A stretch of 38,903 bases of DNA from Fusobacterium sp. CAG:439 (GTDB taxonomy: Bacteria; Cyanobacteriota; Vampirovibrionia; Gastranaerophilales; Gastranaerophilaceae): contig FR900471.1 in the NCBI GenBank assembly GCA_000438175.1, forward strand, positions 78,442-117,344, read 5' to 3'. The position numbers were made by a program, and so were the translations under genes. The notes under the pieces were generated by a model. That model had not been told where the DNA came from and did not search any database. It worked only from the letters and a program-made list of their open reading frames with translations. Each line of letters starts with the position of its first letter. Within the stretch, counting starts at the first letter, position 1. Shown here one piece after another: positions 6,382-15,390 of the stretch.

Positions 6382-7805
6382 AAATTATAATCCCTTCCGC
6401 CTGCTTCAATTTTTTCCAAATCTTCGGCAACTTTAGATATTACACACTGAGGACACTCGAGAATTTTAACTTCTTTTTCTATCAATTCCTCGCCGACTTT
6501 CTTTGTTTCTTCGGAAGCATAGTCTTCAAGGTATTCTTTTAAAGTTAAAATTGCATTCGGATGACAAAAGTTATGAATTTGTTTTTCTTTACAAATTTCC
6601 ATAAATCTGTCGCCTGTTCTTCCGTTGCGATAGCAAGCAGTACAGAAACTCGGCAGATAACCGAGTTCCATAAGCCATTTTATAACTTCATCAAGCGGAC
6701 GTCTGTCAGAAACATCAAATTGAGCAGAATTTTCTTTTTCCGGCATAGGGTTAAAGTATCCGCCTACACTTGTTTTTGAGCCTCCTGATATTTGTGAAAT
6801 ACCCAGTTCCAAAACACGTTTCCTGCATTCTGCGCTTTCTCGTGTTGAAACTATCATGCCTGTATAAGGTACTGAAATTCTTATGCATGCAACAATCTTT
6901 GCAAAAGTATCATCGTCAATTCCGTTATCAAACACATCAGGATCAATATCATCAGCTTTACGAATTCTCGGAACACTTATAGTATGAGGTCCAACTCCGT
7001 ATACAGCTTCAAGGTGCTCTGCATGCATCAATAAACCGGCAAATTCATATCTGTACAACTCCAAACCGAAAAGAACACCTAAGCCGACATCGTCAATACC
7101 GCCCTGCATTGCTCTGTCCATTGCTTCGGTATGATATTTATAATTGTGTTTCGGGCCTGTAGGATGAAGTTTTTCATAACTTTCTTTGTTATATGTTTCC
7201 TGAAAAAGAATATAAGTACCTATTCCTGCTTCATGAAGTTTTCTGTAGTTTTCAACCGTAGTTGCGGCAATATTAACATTTACGCGTCTTATTGAACCGT
7301 TTTTATGTTTTATGCCATAAATTGTCTTTATGGATTCTAAGATATATTCAAGAGGGTTGTTAACAGGGTCCTCACCGGCTTCTATAGCAAGCCTTTTATG
7401 CCCCATATCCTGAAGTGCAGTAACCTCATTTTTAATTTCTTCCTGTGATAATTTACGTCTTGGAATATGTTTGTTTTTAGAATGATAAGGGCAGTATACA
7501 CAGCCGTTTACACAATAATTTGATAAATACAAAGGAGCAAACAAAACTATTCTGTTGCCGTAATAATCCTGCTTAATTTTTTTGGCGAGTTCAAATATTT
7601 CATTATTTTTCTCTTCAATTGCACAGGCAAGAAGGACTGATGCTTCTCTATGAGTAAGCCCGTTTCCCAATCCAGCTTTCTCTAATATTTTATCAATTAA
7701 TTCTGAATTATTTTTGTTCTCATCAGCATATTTGAGAGTATCAAGAATTTCTTCATGAGAAATAAATTCTTCTGCATTTTGCGACTTTGGATTATACATA
7801 CACAT
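6378..7805 (-). CDS. hydG: [FeFe]-hydrogenase maturase HydG
   Basis: HydG is a radical SAM enzyme that splits tyrosine to give the CO and CN ligands of the hydrogenase H-cluster, plus p-cresol. The sequence shows the N-terminal cluster site CVNGCVYC, with YLSNY just before it. The C-terminal auxiliary-cluster motif C-x2-C-x22-C is exact, from CTAC to NFC. Total length of 475 residues is normal. The Shine-Dalgarno AGGGAG is only three bases from the ATG at 7805 but nine from the second ATG at 7799, which may be the true start. Neither hydE, hydF nor a hydrogenase gene is adjacent. It implies fermentative hydrogen metabolism. Confidence 0.95.
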   Translation of the reverse strand: MCMYNPKSQNAEEFISHEEILDTLKYADENKNNSELIDKILEKAGLGNGLTHREASVLLACAIEEKNNEIFELAKKIKQDYYGNRIVLFAPLYLSNYCVNGCVYCPYHSKNKHIPRRKLSQEEIKNEVTALQDMGHKRLAIEAGEDPVNNPLEYILESIKTIYGIKHKNGSIRRVNVNIAATTVENYRKLHEAGIGTYILFQETYNKESYEKLHPTGPKHNYKYHTEAMDRAMQGGIDDVGLGVLFGLELYRYEFAGLLMHAEHLEAVYGVGPHTISVPRIRKADDIDPDVFDNGIDDDTFAKIVACIRISVPYTGMIVSTRESAECRKRVLELGISQISGGSKTSVGGYFNPMPEKENSAQFDVSDRRPLDEVIKWLMELGYLPSFCTACYRNGRTGDRFMEICKEKQIHNFCHPNAILTLKEYLEDYASEETKKVGEELIEKEVKILECPQCVISKVAEDLEKIEAGGRDYNF

Positions 7806-7855
7806 CTTCTCCCTATCAAAAGCATGATAACCCTGTAAAAAATAAAAGTAAATAG

Positions 7856-8905
7856 CTATCTTACAACAAATCCGCCGCCAATCAGATGCCTGTCATCAAT
7901 GTCATAAAGCACACCGGACTGACCGTTTGTTATGGAATTTACAGGTTCATAAAATTCAATATCCGCAAAGTCATCAAAAATTCTTACATGAGCTTTTTTA
8001 TGCTCCATGTTGTAGCGAATTTTAACAAGAGCATCAAATTCTTGTTTTTCAGGTTTGTATGTAAAGTTCATATTAACAAGTTTTAAATTCTTTCGATAAT
8101 TATCTTCTTCCCTGCCAACATAAACAATATTTTTCTCAGCATCAATGTCAATAACATACAAAGGATAAGGAGCGGCAATTCCTATACCCTTTCTCTGTCC
8201 TATAGTATATTGATAACAGCCCTGATGTTCACCCCATTTTTTCCCTGTAAGAATGTCAATGAAATCACCTTTTTTCACTCCGAAGTTGTCAGATAAAAAT
8301 TTCTTTGTTGTGAGAGGTTTCTGTATAAAACATATATCCTGACTTTCTTTTGAATCCTTTGGGGGCAAGTCAAAATCTACAGCCATACGCTTTACTTCCG
8401 GCTTAGCATAATGAAATAAAGGAAAAATTGTTTTTGATAACTGTCTTTGCCCTAAACGGTAAAGAAAATACAACTGGTCTTTATGTTCATCTTTAGCCGG
8501 ATAAAGTTTATAAATGCCGTCAATACATCTTATATCTGCGTAATGTCCCGTTGCAAATACATCTGCCTTTAATTCATCTACAGCATAGTCAAAAAGTACG
8601 CCCCATTTAACAAACTGATTACACATTATACAGGGATTAGGCGTCTTGCCCGATTTATACGAATTTATAAAATAATCAATAACTTTATTTTCAAATGTAC
8701 TGGAGGCATCAAAAACATGATGTTCAATACCAAGTTTATCTGCAACACGTTTTGCATTATCCGCAACAATATCTGAGGACGGCGAATTAACCATTCTTCC
8801 CGTTAAACCTATGACATTATATCCTTGCTGCTGCAACATAAGGGCTGTAACAGAACTGTCAACGCCGCCGCTCATTGCAACTACTGCTGTTTTATGTTTT
8901 TCCAT
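7856..8905 (-). CDS. mnmA: tRNA 2-thiouridylase MnmA
   Basis: MnmA activates U34 of Lys, Glu and Gln tRNAs with ATP and inserts sulfur. The PP-loop AMSGGVDSSVTALML is at the N-terminus. The two catalytic cysteines are in PNPCIMCN and SQDICFI, and the C-terminal barrel includes YTIGQRKGIG. The length of 349 residues is typical. The ATG at 8905 is chosen because TATAAT lies six bases upstream with no Shine-Dalgarno; the open frame to 8926 would begin before that box. It is divergent from glmU. Confidence 0.97.
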   Translation of the reverse strand: MEKHKTAVVAMSGGVDSSVTALMLQQQGYNVIGLTGRMVNSPSSDIVADNAKRVADKLGIEHHVFDASSTFENKVIDYFINSYKSGKTPNPCIMCNQFVKWGVLFDYAVDELKADVFATGHYADIRCIDGIYKLYPAKDEHKDQLYFLYRLGQRQLSKTIFPLFHYAKPEVKRMAVDFDLPPKDSKESQDICFIQKPLTTKKFLSDNFGVKKGDFIDILTGKKWGEHQGCYQYTIGQRKGIGIAAPYPLYVIDIDAEKNIVYVGREEDNYRKNLKLVNMNFTYKPEKQEFDALVKIRYNMEHKKAHVRIFDDFADIEFYEPVNSITNGQSGVLYDIDDRHLIGGGFVVR

Positions 8906-8911
8906 ATACAA

Positions 8912-8917
8912 ATTATA
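8912..8917 (-). promoter_or_regulatory. -10 box of mnmA (leaderless)
   Basis: TATAAT on the minus strand, six bases before the ATG at 8905. No clear -35 hexamer is seen. Confidence 0.55.
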
Positions 8918-9017
8918 ACATAACAACGAAAATCAGCACAAAATATAAGAAAGCTAATTTTGCGTGTTGAGCAGCACGCTCATTTTTATAGTACAATAAT
9001 AATCAAAGGAGAGAAGT

Positions 9018-10298
9018 ATGAATAATGAAATTAAAGCAGTAATTCTTGCTGCAGGCAAAGGCACAAGAATGAAGTCAAATACACCTAAAGTTCTACACAA
9101 AATTTTTGAAAAGCCTTTATTGGGTTATGTTTTGGATAATGTAAAAAATATTGTTAATGAAGCATTTGTAATTGCAGGGCACCATGCAGAAGAAGTGACA
9201 GAATATGTTGAAAAAAATTACAGCTCTGCAAAAACAGTTTTGCAATCTCCGCAATTGGGGACAGGACATGCAGTATCAATGGTTTGTCCATCTCTTGAAA
9301 ACTTTGACGGTCAGGTAATTATACTTTGCGGAGATACTCCCTTAATAACAGAAGCTACTCTGAAAAAGTTTGTCGAATATCATAATTCTAATAATTCAGA
9401 TTTGACAGTTATGAGTACAATTTTTGAAAACCCTACAAATTACGGAAGAATTATAAGAGAAGATGACAATTCTCTAAAATGTATTGTGGAAGAAAAAGAT
9501 GCTACTGAAGAACAAAAAGCGGTAAAAGAAGTTAACGCCGGAATTTATTGTCTTAACTGGGGAAAAATTAAGCCTGCATTTTCTCAGCTGACAAGCAACA
9601 ATGCTCAGGGAGAATATTATTTGACAGATATTATTGCATGGGGCAAAAAGAATAATTTAAATGTGAATGCTTATATTTTAGAAAACAGCGATGAAATATA
9701 CGGAATAAATTCACGTTCAAACCTTGCAACGGCAGCAAAAATTATGAACGAAAGAAAATTATATTCTCTTATGGATAACGGTGTAACAATTGTTGACCCG
9801 TCATCAACGTGGATTTCGGAGGATACTGAAATCGGAGCGGATACAGTAATTTATCCTGCAACTTATATTGAAGGGAAAAATAAAATCGGTCAAAATTGTA
9901 AAATAGGTCCCTGTGCACACCTCAGAGGAGATGTTGAAATCGCTGACAACTGCAAAATCGGAAATTTCGTAGAAGTAAAAAAAGCTAAAATTGACCATAA
10001 TACAAATGCAGGTCATTTAAGCTACATAGGCGATGCAGAACTGGGTTCTCATGTGAATATCGGTGCAGGAACAATTACAGCAAATTATGATCCTATTTCA
10101 AAAACAAAAAGCAAAACAATCTTAAAAGATAATGTTAAAATCGGATCAAATACTGTTCTTGTAGCTCCAGTAGAAATTGGGGAAGGAACAAATATTGGAG
10201 CCGGCAGTGTAATTACAAAAAATATAGGCGAATGGGCACTTGCAATTACACGTGCTCCGTTAAGAATTATTGAAAACTGGGTAAAAAATAAAGTATAA
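9018..10298 (+). CDS. glmU: Bifunctional N-acetylglucosamine-1-phosphate uridyltransferase / glucosamine-1-phosphate acetyltransferase
   Basis: GlmU makes UDP-GlcNAc, the precursor of peptidoglycan and LPS. The N-terminal uridyltransferase carries LAAGKGTRMKSNTPKVLHK and the metal-site region ILCGDTPLI. From about residue 250 a left-handed beta-helix of hexapeptide repeats runs to the C-terminus, with GHLSYIGDAELG and NIGAGTITANYD of the acetyltransferase active site. At 426 residues it is about 30 shorter than the E. coli enzyme, mainly at the C-terminus. AAAGGAGAG precedes the ATG. GlmS, the preceding pathway step, is at 24956-26800. A terminator follows. Confidence 0.97.
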   Translation: MNNEIKAVILAAGKGTRMKSNTPKVLHKIFEKPLLGYVLDNVKNIVNEAFVIAGHHAEEVTEYVEKNYSSAKTVLQSPQLGTGHAVSMVCPSLENFDGQVIILCGDTPLITEATLKKFVEYHNSNNSDLTVMSTIFENPTNYGRIIREDDNSLKCIVEEKDATEEQKAVKEVNAGIYCLNWGKIKPAFSQLTSNNAQGEYYLTDIIAWGKKNNLNVNAYILENSDEIYGINSRSNLATAAKIMNERKLYSLMDNGVTIVDPSSTWISEDTEIGADTVIYPATYIEGKNKIGQNCKIGPCAHLRGDVEIADNCKIGNFVEVKKAKIDHNTNAGHLSYIGDAELGSHVNIGAGTITANYDPISKTKSKTILKDNVKIGSNTVLVAPVEIGEGTNIGAGSVITKNIGEWALAITRAPLRIIENWVKNKV

Positions 10299-10363
10299 TG
10301 CAGTTATGGAAAACATCCCGCTTTAAGCATTTTTAGGGAGAAGGAATGAAATAGTAATATTAC

Positions 10364-10390
10364 GGCAGGAAATTAATCCTGCCCTTTTTA
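10364..10390 (+). terminator. Rho-independent terminator after glmU
   Basis: GGCAGGA and TCCTGCC pair around a six-base loop and are followed by CTTTTTA. It lies just upstream of the MFS gene's -10 box. Confidence 0.8.
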
Positions 10391-10393
10391 TGC

Positions 10394-10399
10394 TAAAAT
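10394..10399 (+). promoter_or_regulatory. Extended -10 box of MFS gene (leaderless)
   Basis: TGCTAAAAT, an extended -10, ends six bases before the ATG at 10406. No Shine-Dalgarno is present. It begins four bases after the glmU terminator ends. Confidence 0.55.
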
Positions 10400-10405
10400 G
10401 TAACT

Positions 10406-11806
10406 ATGAGTACCAAAGAGATTAAGTGGACTATGTTTGTAATTACGGCTGTCGGCAATTTTATTGCCATGCTGGATGCAACTACGGTTAATCTTGCTCT
10501 TTATCCTATGGCTGTTGATTTGCATGTTACAATGAGCCAGATACAATGGGTAATGATTGCTTACATGCTTGTACTGACAGTATTTTTACCGTTTTTCGGC
10601 AAATTGGGAGATATTTTCCCTAAAAATAAACTTTATTCTGTCGGTTTTTCACTTTTTGCACTGGGTGCATTTTTAAACACAACAGCTGACAGCTTCGGGC
10701 TGTTAATTGCATACAGATGTCTGGAAGCTCTCGGGGCTTCCATAATGCTTTCAAATGCTCAGGCAATTATTGCAACTATTTTCAAAAAAGAAAGACGTGG
10801 AAAAGCTTTAGGGTTAAACGGCTGTATTGTTGCAATCGGCGGGATGAGCGGACCAGCACTCGGCGGAATTTTAATAAACTCATTCGGCTGGCATTCGGTA
10901 TTTTTGCCATGCATACCTGTAGCACTTGCAGGCGCCTACTATGCTTATAAAATGCTGCCGCACAGCATTAAAACCGACAGAAAAAATTTCAAGTTCGACT
11001 ATAAAGGATTTTTCTATTTTACAATAAGCCTTTTCGCGCTTCTTCTTGCAATCTCTGAAGGACACAGCTGGGGCTGGAATTCATTAAAAATAATTTCACT
11101 GGGTGTTATTACTTTAATCTTTGGAGTTCTGTTTTACATCAGAGACCACCATATAAATTATCCTCTGATTAACTTTTCAATGTTTAAAATTAAACCGTTT
11201 ACTTTCGGAAATCTTGCAGTAATGACATCATATATGGCAATGTATACAAACAGCATTCTACTGCCTTTCTTTTTACAGGAAATTTTAAAATATAACGCGC
11301 TTAAAACAGGACTTTTAATTTTACCGTACTCCGTAACCCTTTCTGTTATGGCTCCGATTGCAGGAAGGCTTTCGGGTAAATACGGCAGCAGATATTTAAC
11401 GATTGCCGGTCCTATTGTTTATTGCATAGCCCTCTTAATGTTTACTTTGTACGATAAAAATGCCGCAATGTGGCAGATTGTCTTAGCGTCAGGTATAATG
11501 GGAATAGGAAACGGATTATTCCAGTCCCCTTCAAATAACGCGATTATGACATGTGTAAAAACGGAAGAACTCGGGCTTGCATCGGGAATTCTGGCATTAT
11601 CAAGAAACATGGGCAACATATTGGGAGTATCAGTAACAATAACTTTATTTGAAACATTTAGAAATATTTTCCTTGAAACAGGCAAAGTTTATGATTTAGC
11701 GTTTTTATCTTCATACAGAACAACAATGTGTTTCGGAATATTTTTCGGGCTTTGTTGTTTAACATTCGCTTACATAGCGTACAAGCCTCACAAAACTACA
11801 CATTAA
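10406..11806 (+). CDS. MFS multidrug exporter, DHA2 (14-TM EmrB/QacA) type
   Basis: The 466-residue protein is hydrophobic throughout, with about 14 predicted membrane segments. Segment 1 carries MLDATTVNLALYPMA, the DHA2 family motif (LDxTIVNVALP). The loop after segment 2 has GKLGDIFPKNKLY, the MFS motif A region. A segment with GGMSGPALGGILI matches motif C of drug/proton antiporters. Such proteins export drugs or metabolites with proton exchange. No membrane-fusion partner or regulator gene is adjacent, and the substrate cannot be read from the sequence. The start is set by the -10 box six bases upstream. Confidence 0.9.
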   Translation: MSTKEIKWTMFVITAVGNFIAMLDATTVNLALYPMAVDLHVTMSQIQWVMIAYMLVLTVFLPFFGKLGDIFPKNKLYSVGFSLFALGAFLNTTADSFGLLIAYRCLEALGASIMLSNAQAIIATIFKKERRGKALGLNGCIVAIGGMSGPALGGILINSFGWHSVFLPCIPVALAGAYYAYKMLPHSIKTDRKNFKFDYKGFFYFTISLFALLLAISEGHSWGWNSLKIISLGVITLIFGVLFYIRDHHINYPLINFSMFKIKPFTFGNLAVMTSYMAMYTNSILLPFFLQEILKYNALKTGLLILPYSVTLSVMAPIAGRLSGKYGSRYLTIAGPIVYCIALLMFTLYDKNAAMWQIVLASGIMGIGNGLFQSPSNNAIMTCVKTEELGLASGILALSRNMGNILGVSVTITLFETFRNIFLETGKVYDLAFLSSYRTTMCFGIFFGLCCLTFAYIAYKPHKTTH

Positions 11807-11808
11807 AC

Positions 11809-11837
11809 TTGAAAATTTATTATCAGCGGTATAAAAT
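11809..11837 (+). promoter_or_regulatory. Promoter of typA
   Basis: TTGAAA, 17 bases, TAAAAT, about 46 bases before the typA ATG. AGGGA sits just upstream of that ATG, so this mRNA has a normal leader. Confidence 0.6.
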
Positions 11838-11883
11838 TAAAGTGTAATATTTACACTAAACAACTTATAAATGGCAGGGAATT

Positions 11884-13683
11884 ATGACAACTCAAAACGA
11901 AAATATTAGAAATATAGCGATTATCGCTCACGTTGACCACGGCAAAACAACCCTTGTTGATTGTCTTTTAAAACAGGCAGGAGCCTTCAGAGCTAATCAG
12001 CAGGTGCAGGAACGTGTATTAGACAGCAATGATTTGGAAAGAGAACGCGGAATTACAATCCTTTCCAAAAACATTTCAATTAACTATAAAAATACAAAAA
12101 TTAATGTAGTAGACACCCCCGGACACGCTGACTTCGGCGGAGAAGTTGAACGTGTTCTCGGTATGGTAGACGGTGCATTACTTATTGTTGATGCGGCAGA
12201 AGGTCCGATGCCTCAAACCAGATTTGTTTTATCAAAGGCGCTGGAATTAGGCTTAAAAATTATTGTTGTAATTAACAAAATTGATAAACCAGCTGCAGAG
12301 CCTTTAACAGCACTTGATAAAGTTTTTGATCTATTTACCGAGTTAACCGACAGAGAAGATTTGATTGATTTTCCTTTCATTTTCTCAAGCAGTTTAAACG
12401 GATTTGCCATAAAAGATTTAGATGATGAAAGAAAAGATATGATACCTTTATTGGATTGTATTTTAGAAAACATTCAGCCTCCAAAAGGCGACTCGTCAAA
12501 GCCTTTCCAATTCAGAGCAACAACGCTTGATTACAATGAATATGTCGGAAGAATTGTAATAGGTAGAATTGAAAACGGAAAAGTTAAATCTCAAGAACAA
12601 GTTTGTGTTATCCATGCAGACGGCAGTCAGGAAAAAGGAAAAATTACAAAATTATTCGGTTTTCATGACTTGGGCAGAGTTGAAATCGAAGAAGCTCTTG
12701 CAGGAGATATTGTAGGAATTGCAGGTTTCTCAGACATTCAAATCGGAGAAAGTATCTGCTCAATTTCGGATCCTCAGCCGCTTCCGCTTATTAAAGTTGA
12801 CGAACCGACATTACAAATGAACTTCTCAGTAAACGACAGCCCGTTTGCAGGCACTGAGGGGAAATTTGTAACATCACGCCAGCTTAGAAAAAGACTTTAC
12901 GATGAACTTGAAAAAAATGTAAGTTTACGTGTAGAAGATACAGAAAGTACTGATGTATTCAGAGTATCAGGAAGAGGAGAACTTCACCTCGGAATTTTAA
13001 TAGAAACAATGCGCCGCGAAGGTTATGAATTCCAGGTTTCTAAACCGGAAGTTATTTATAAAAACATTGACGGCAAACAGTGCGAACCTTATGAAAACTT
13101 AATTGTTGATGTTCCCGAAGGTTATGCGGGAAGCTGCATTGACAGGCTTTCAGGAAGAAAAGCAGAAATGAAAGAAATGCAGAACAACAAAGGAAGAACA
13201 ACAATGGTATTCCATATTCCCGCCCGCGGTCTGATAGGTTTCAGAAGCGAATTTATCAGAATGACGCGCGGTGAAGGTATTATGTATCATACATTCTTAC
13301 ATTACAGACCTTTTGCGGGAGATATTCCGCGCCAGAGAAACGGTTCTATTATTGCCCATGAACAGGGAGAGGCTATTCCTTACGCATTGGCTCAATATGA
13401 GGACAGAGGAACATTCTTTGTAACCCCGAAAACAAAAGTTTACCGCGGAATGATTATCGGAGAATGCAACAAACCTCAAGATATCGTAGTTAATATTTGC
13501 AAAACGAAAAAATTAACAAATATGAGAAGTGCAACAGCTGACGTAATGGTTACACTTCAGGCTCACAAAGAAATGTCTCTGGAAGAATGTATGGAATACA
13601 TCGGAGATGATGAACTTGTTGAAATAACTCCTGAAAACGTCAGAATAAGAAAGGCAGACTTAACTAAAAAAATATATAATTAA
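11884..13683 (+). CDS. typA: Ribosome-binding GTPase TypA/BipA
   Basis: This translational GTPase of 599 residues has the G1 loop [12 protein letters not shown], switch I with [12 protein letters not shown]3 [11 protein letters not shown] and G4 NKIDKP. Domains II, III and V follow, and the BipA-specific C-terminal region includes [18 protein letters not shown] and the loop segment KLTNMRSA. BipA helps assembly of the 50S subunit and stress growth. Length and motifs are complete. The prepilin gene lies convergent after a shared bidirectional terminator. Confidence 0.97.
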   Translation: MTTQNENIRNIAIIAHVDHGKTTLVDCLLKQAGAFRANQQVQERVLDSNDLERERGITILSKNISINYKNTKINVVDTPGHADFGGEVERVLGMVDGALLIVDAAEGPMPQTRFVLSKALELGLKIIVVINKIDKPAAEPLTALDKVFDLFTELTDREDLIDFPFIFSSSLNGFAIKDLDDERKDMIPLLDCILENIQPPKGDSSKPFQFRATTLDYNEYVGRIVIGRIENGKVKSQEQVCVIHADGSQEKGKITKLFGFHDLGRVEIEEALAGDIVGIAGFSDIQIGESICSISDPQPLPLIKVDEPTLQMNFSVNDSPFAGTEGKFVTSRQLRKRLYDELEKNVSLRVEDTESTDVFRVSGRGELHLGILIETMRREGYEFQVSKPEVIYKNIDGKQCEPYENLIVDVPEGYAGSCIDRLSGRKAEMKEMQNNKGRTTMVFHIPARGLIGFRSEFIRMTRGEGIMYHTFLHYRPFAGDIPRQRNGSIIAHEQGEAIPYALAQYEDRGTFFVTPKTKVYRGMIIGECNKPQDIVVNICKTKKLTNMRSATADVMVTLQAHKEMSLEECMEYIGDDELVEITPENVRIRKADLTKKIYN

Positions 13684-13684
13684 A

Positions 13685-13712
13685 AAAAAGACCGCTATAA
13701 AGCGGTCTTTTT
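13685..13712. terminator. Bidirectional terminator between typA and prepilin
   Basis: AAAAAGACCGCT and AGCGGTCTTTTT form a 12-bp stem with a four-base loop. A-rich and T-rich ends let it serve both convergent genes. Confidence 0.9.
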
Positions 13713-14465
13713 AATAAGTCATTTCCCAATTATCATTCAAAATTTTACCGAAACAGCCTGTCCAATCATTAGAAGCAGAATCACAATCTGCAGCATAGTT
13801 TGTATCTCTAACATCTTTATCAGGTTTACTCCCATCAGCAGACCAATCATCTACAGTTCCGTCATTATAAATATAAATTGCAAATATATCACGTCCAGCT
13901 ATATTCGGACCTTTTGAACCATTGATATCTACATATACAGAGGCAACCCTATCACCGGTAATAGTAGAAGCAAATCCAACAGATGCACCGCTAGTAATGG
14001 AAAAGTAACCTCCGGTTAAGTAAGTTCCGATTTGCTCTGAATCATTTATTTTTCTATACACATTATTTGGGGCAAAACATGGTTCTTGTTCAGAACCGCA
14101 ATCATTTACAACTTTAAAATAAGATTGAAAAAAAGATTTTAATGCATTATCATCAGTTAACCCTGCCTCTTTTAAATTTAATGCATTTTTATCTGTTTGA
14201 TATTGAATAAGTGCCTGAGATAACTCATTATAGAATTTATGCAGTTGTGTTACATAAGTTTTACGCTGATGATTTTGCATCAATGTAGGCACAGTCATTG
14301 CAGATACTACACCGATTATTCCTAAAGTTACAAGTACTTCTGCCAAAGTAAAACCCAAGCGTGCCGCTTGACCCGACACAACAGGTTTGAACAAACCTTC
14401 AAAACTTCCGGAAGAAGCTAAGAAACGCCCCCCCCCCGAGTTGCAATTTTAAATAAATTTTTCAT
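13711..14465 (-). CDS. Tract-controlled prepilin-like protein, locus 2 (frame broken at G10)
   Basis: The prepilin core has GFTLAEVLVTLGIIGVV and MTVPTLMQNHQRKTY, then a variable domain, the motif NGSKGPNIAGRDIFAIYIYN, and CFGKILNDNWEMTY at the end. The start with the best signals is the ATG at 14465: AAAGGAG six bases upstream and a promoter TTGCAA-N17-TATAAT. From there ten G's put translation into a frame that stops (TAG) three codons after the tract. Eight or eleven G's would give a 250-251 residue prepilin with a 37-38 residue leader including SGQAARLG before the cleavage site. A TTG at 14394 in the pilin frame lacks a ribosome site. The gene is either off or rescued by slippage. Confidence 0.85.
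14428..14437. repeat. C10/G10 homopolymer tract, prepilin locus 2
   Basis: Ten C's on plus, G10 in the coding sense, flanked by G. It lies nine codons after the ATG at 14465 and 28 codons before the prepilin peptidase site. It shifts the reading frame relative to the pilin by one base. Confidence 0.9.
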
Positions 14466-14491
14466 AATGGCTCCTTTCATTATTATTTATT

Positions 14492-14520
14492 ATTATAAAT
14501 TATTCTCAGACTTTTTGCAA
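14492..14520 (-). promoter_or_regulatory. Promoter of prepilin locus 2
   Basis: TTGCAA, 17 bases, TATAAT on the minus strand, 27 bases before the ATG at 14465. Together with AAAGGAG it fixes translation start upstream of the G10 tract. Confidence 0.7.
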
Positions 14521-14526
14521 TATAAA

Positions 14527-14555
14527 TTGCATTAAATAAAGATTTTTTGTATAAT
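14527..14555 (+). promoter_or_regulatory. Promoter of mlaE (leaderless)
   Basis: TTGCAT, 17 bases, TATAAT, then six bases to the ATG at 14562. It is divergent from and close to the prepilin promoter, so the two may compete. Confidence 0.65.
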
Positions 14556-14561
14556 TCAAGA

Positions 14562-15371
14562 ATGGGCAGTTTACAAAAATATTACAAACAATCGGCTACT
14601 TACAAAATTTTTTCGGGAATATTTTCAGAACTCGAAGAATTTCTTGATACACTCGGGAAAATAACCATTAACGGTGTTGAAGTAATAAAATGCATTTTTA
14701 AATGGCAGATTGATAAAAAAGAAGTTGCCGAACAGTGTTATAGATTTGGAGTAACTTCACTGCCTATCACGCTGTCTATTGTAGGAATGACTTCAATCAT
14801 TGTTGCATCACAAGTTGCACTGGAAATGGTTAAACAGGGCGGGAGTAATTTCGTCGGGCTTTTAATGACTATGCTTATTGTCAGAGAAGTCGGAGTTATT
14901 ATGTCAGGGTTTGCAATTATATCGATGATTGGTTCTTCGCTTGCGTCTGAAATTGCAACAATGAGGGTTACGGAACAGATTGATGCTATTAAGGTGTTAA
15001 AAGTTAACCCCGTAAATTATTTATTTGTTCCGCGTGTTCTTTCGGGAATTATCATGATGCCGCCGGTTGTTGTAATAGCTTCTGCCGTCGGGGTTATTGC
15101 AGGTGCAGTTACAGCGAATTTGACATCAGGTTTAGGTTACAGAGCATTTTTTGATTCCGCGTGGCTTGGGATTTACATGAAAGATCTCGGAGTTTGTCTA
15201 TTAAAAGCATTATTTTTCGGAGGTACTATAGCCCTTATAAGCTGTTCTTGCGGATATTATGCAAAAGGCGGGGCAAAAGGAGTTGGAGAAGCAACAACAA
15301 AAGCTGTAGTCTGGTCTTTTGTTGCAATAGTAATCTGGGACATGATATTTGCTATGGCATTTTTCTTTTAA
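14562..15371 (+). CDS. mlaE: MlaE family lipid ABC transporter permease
   Basis: The 269-residue protein has a charged N-terminal region and about five membrane segments. It carries the family signature EIATMRVTEQIDAIKVLKVN followed by PRVLSGIIMMPP. MlaE/YrbE permeases, with MlaF and an MCE protein, move phospholipid between inner and outer membranes. It therefore implies an outer membrane. The ATG at 14562 directly follows a -10 box; the TTG 15 bases upstream is inside that promoter and is rejected. mlaF follows after 19 bases with AAAGAGG. No MCE-domain mlaD is in the window, so the substrate-binding part is elsewhere. Confidence 0.93.
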   Translation: MGSLQKYYKQSATYKIFSGIFSELEEFLDTLGKITINGVEVIKCIFKWQIDKKEVAEQCYRFGVTSLPITLSIVGMTSIIVASQVALEMVKQGGSNFVGLLMTMLIVREVGVIMSGFAIISMIGSSLASEIATMRVTEQIDAIKVLKVNPVNYLFVPRVLSGIIMMPPVVVIASAVGVIAGAVTANLTSGLGYRAFFDSAWLGIYMKDLGVCLLKALFFGGTIALISCSCGYYAKGGAKGVGEATTKAVVWSFVAIVIWDMIFAMAFFF

Positions 15372-15390
15372 AGAGGTAAAATCTTAAATA

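Noticed and set aside
10346..10354. ATG-AAA-TAG after AGGGAG
   Set aside because: It codes only two residues in the glmU 3' region; treated as chance.
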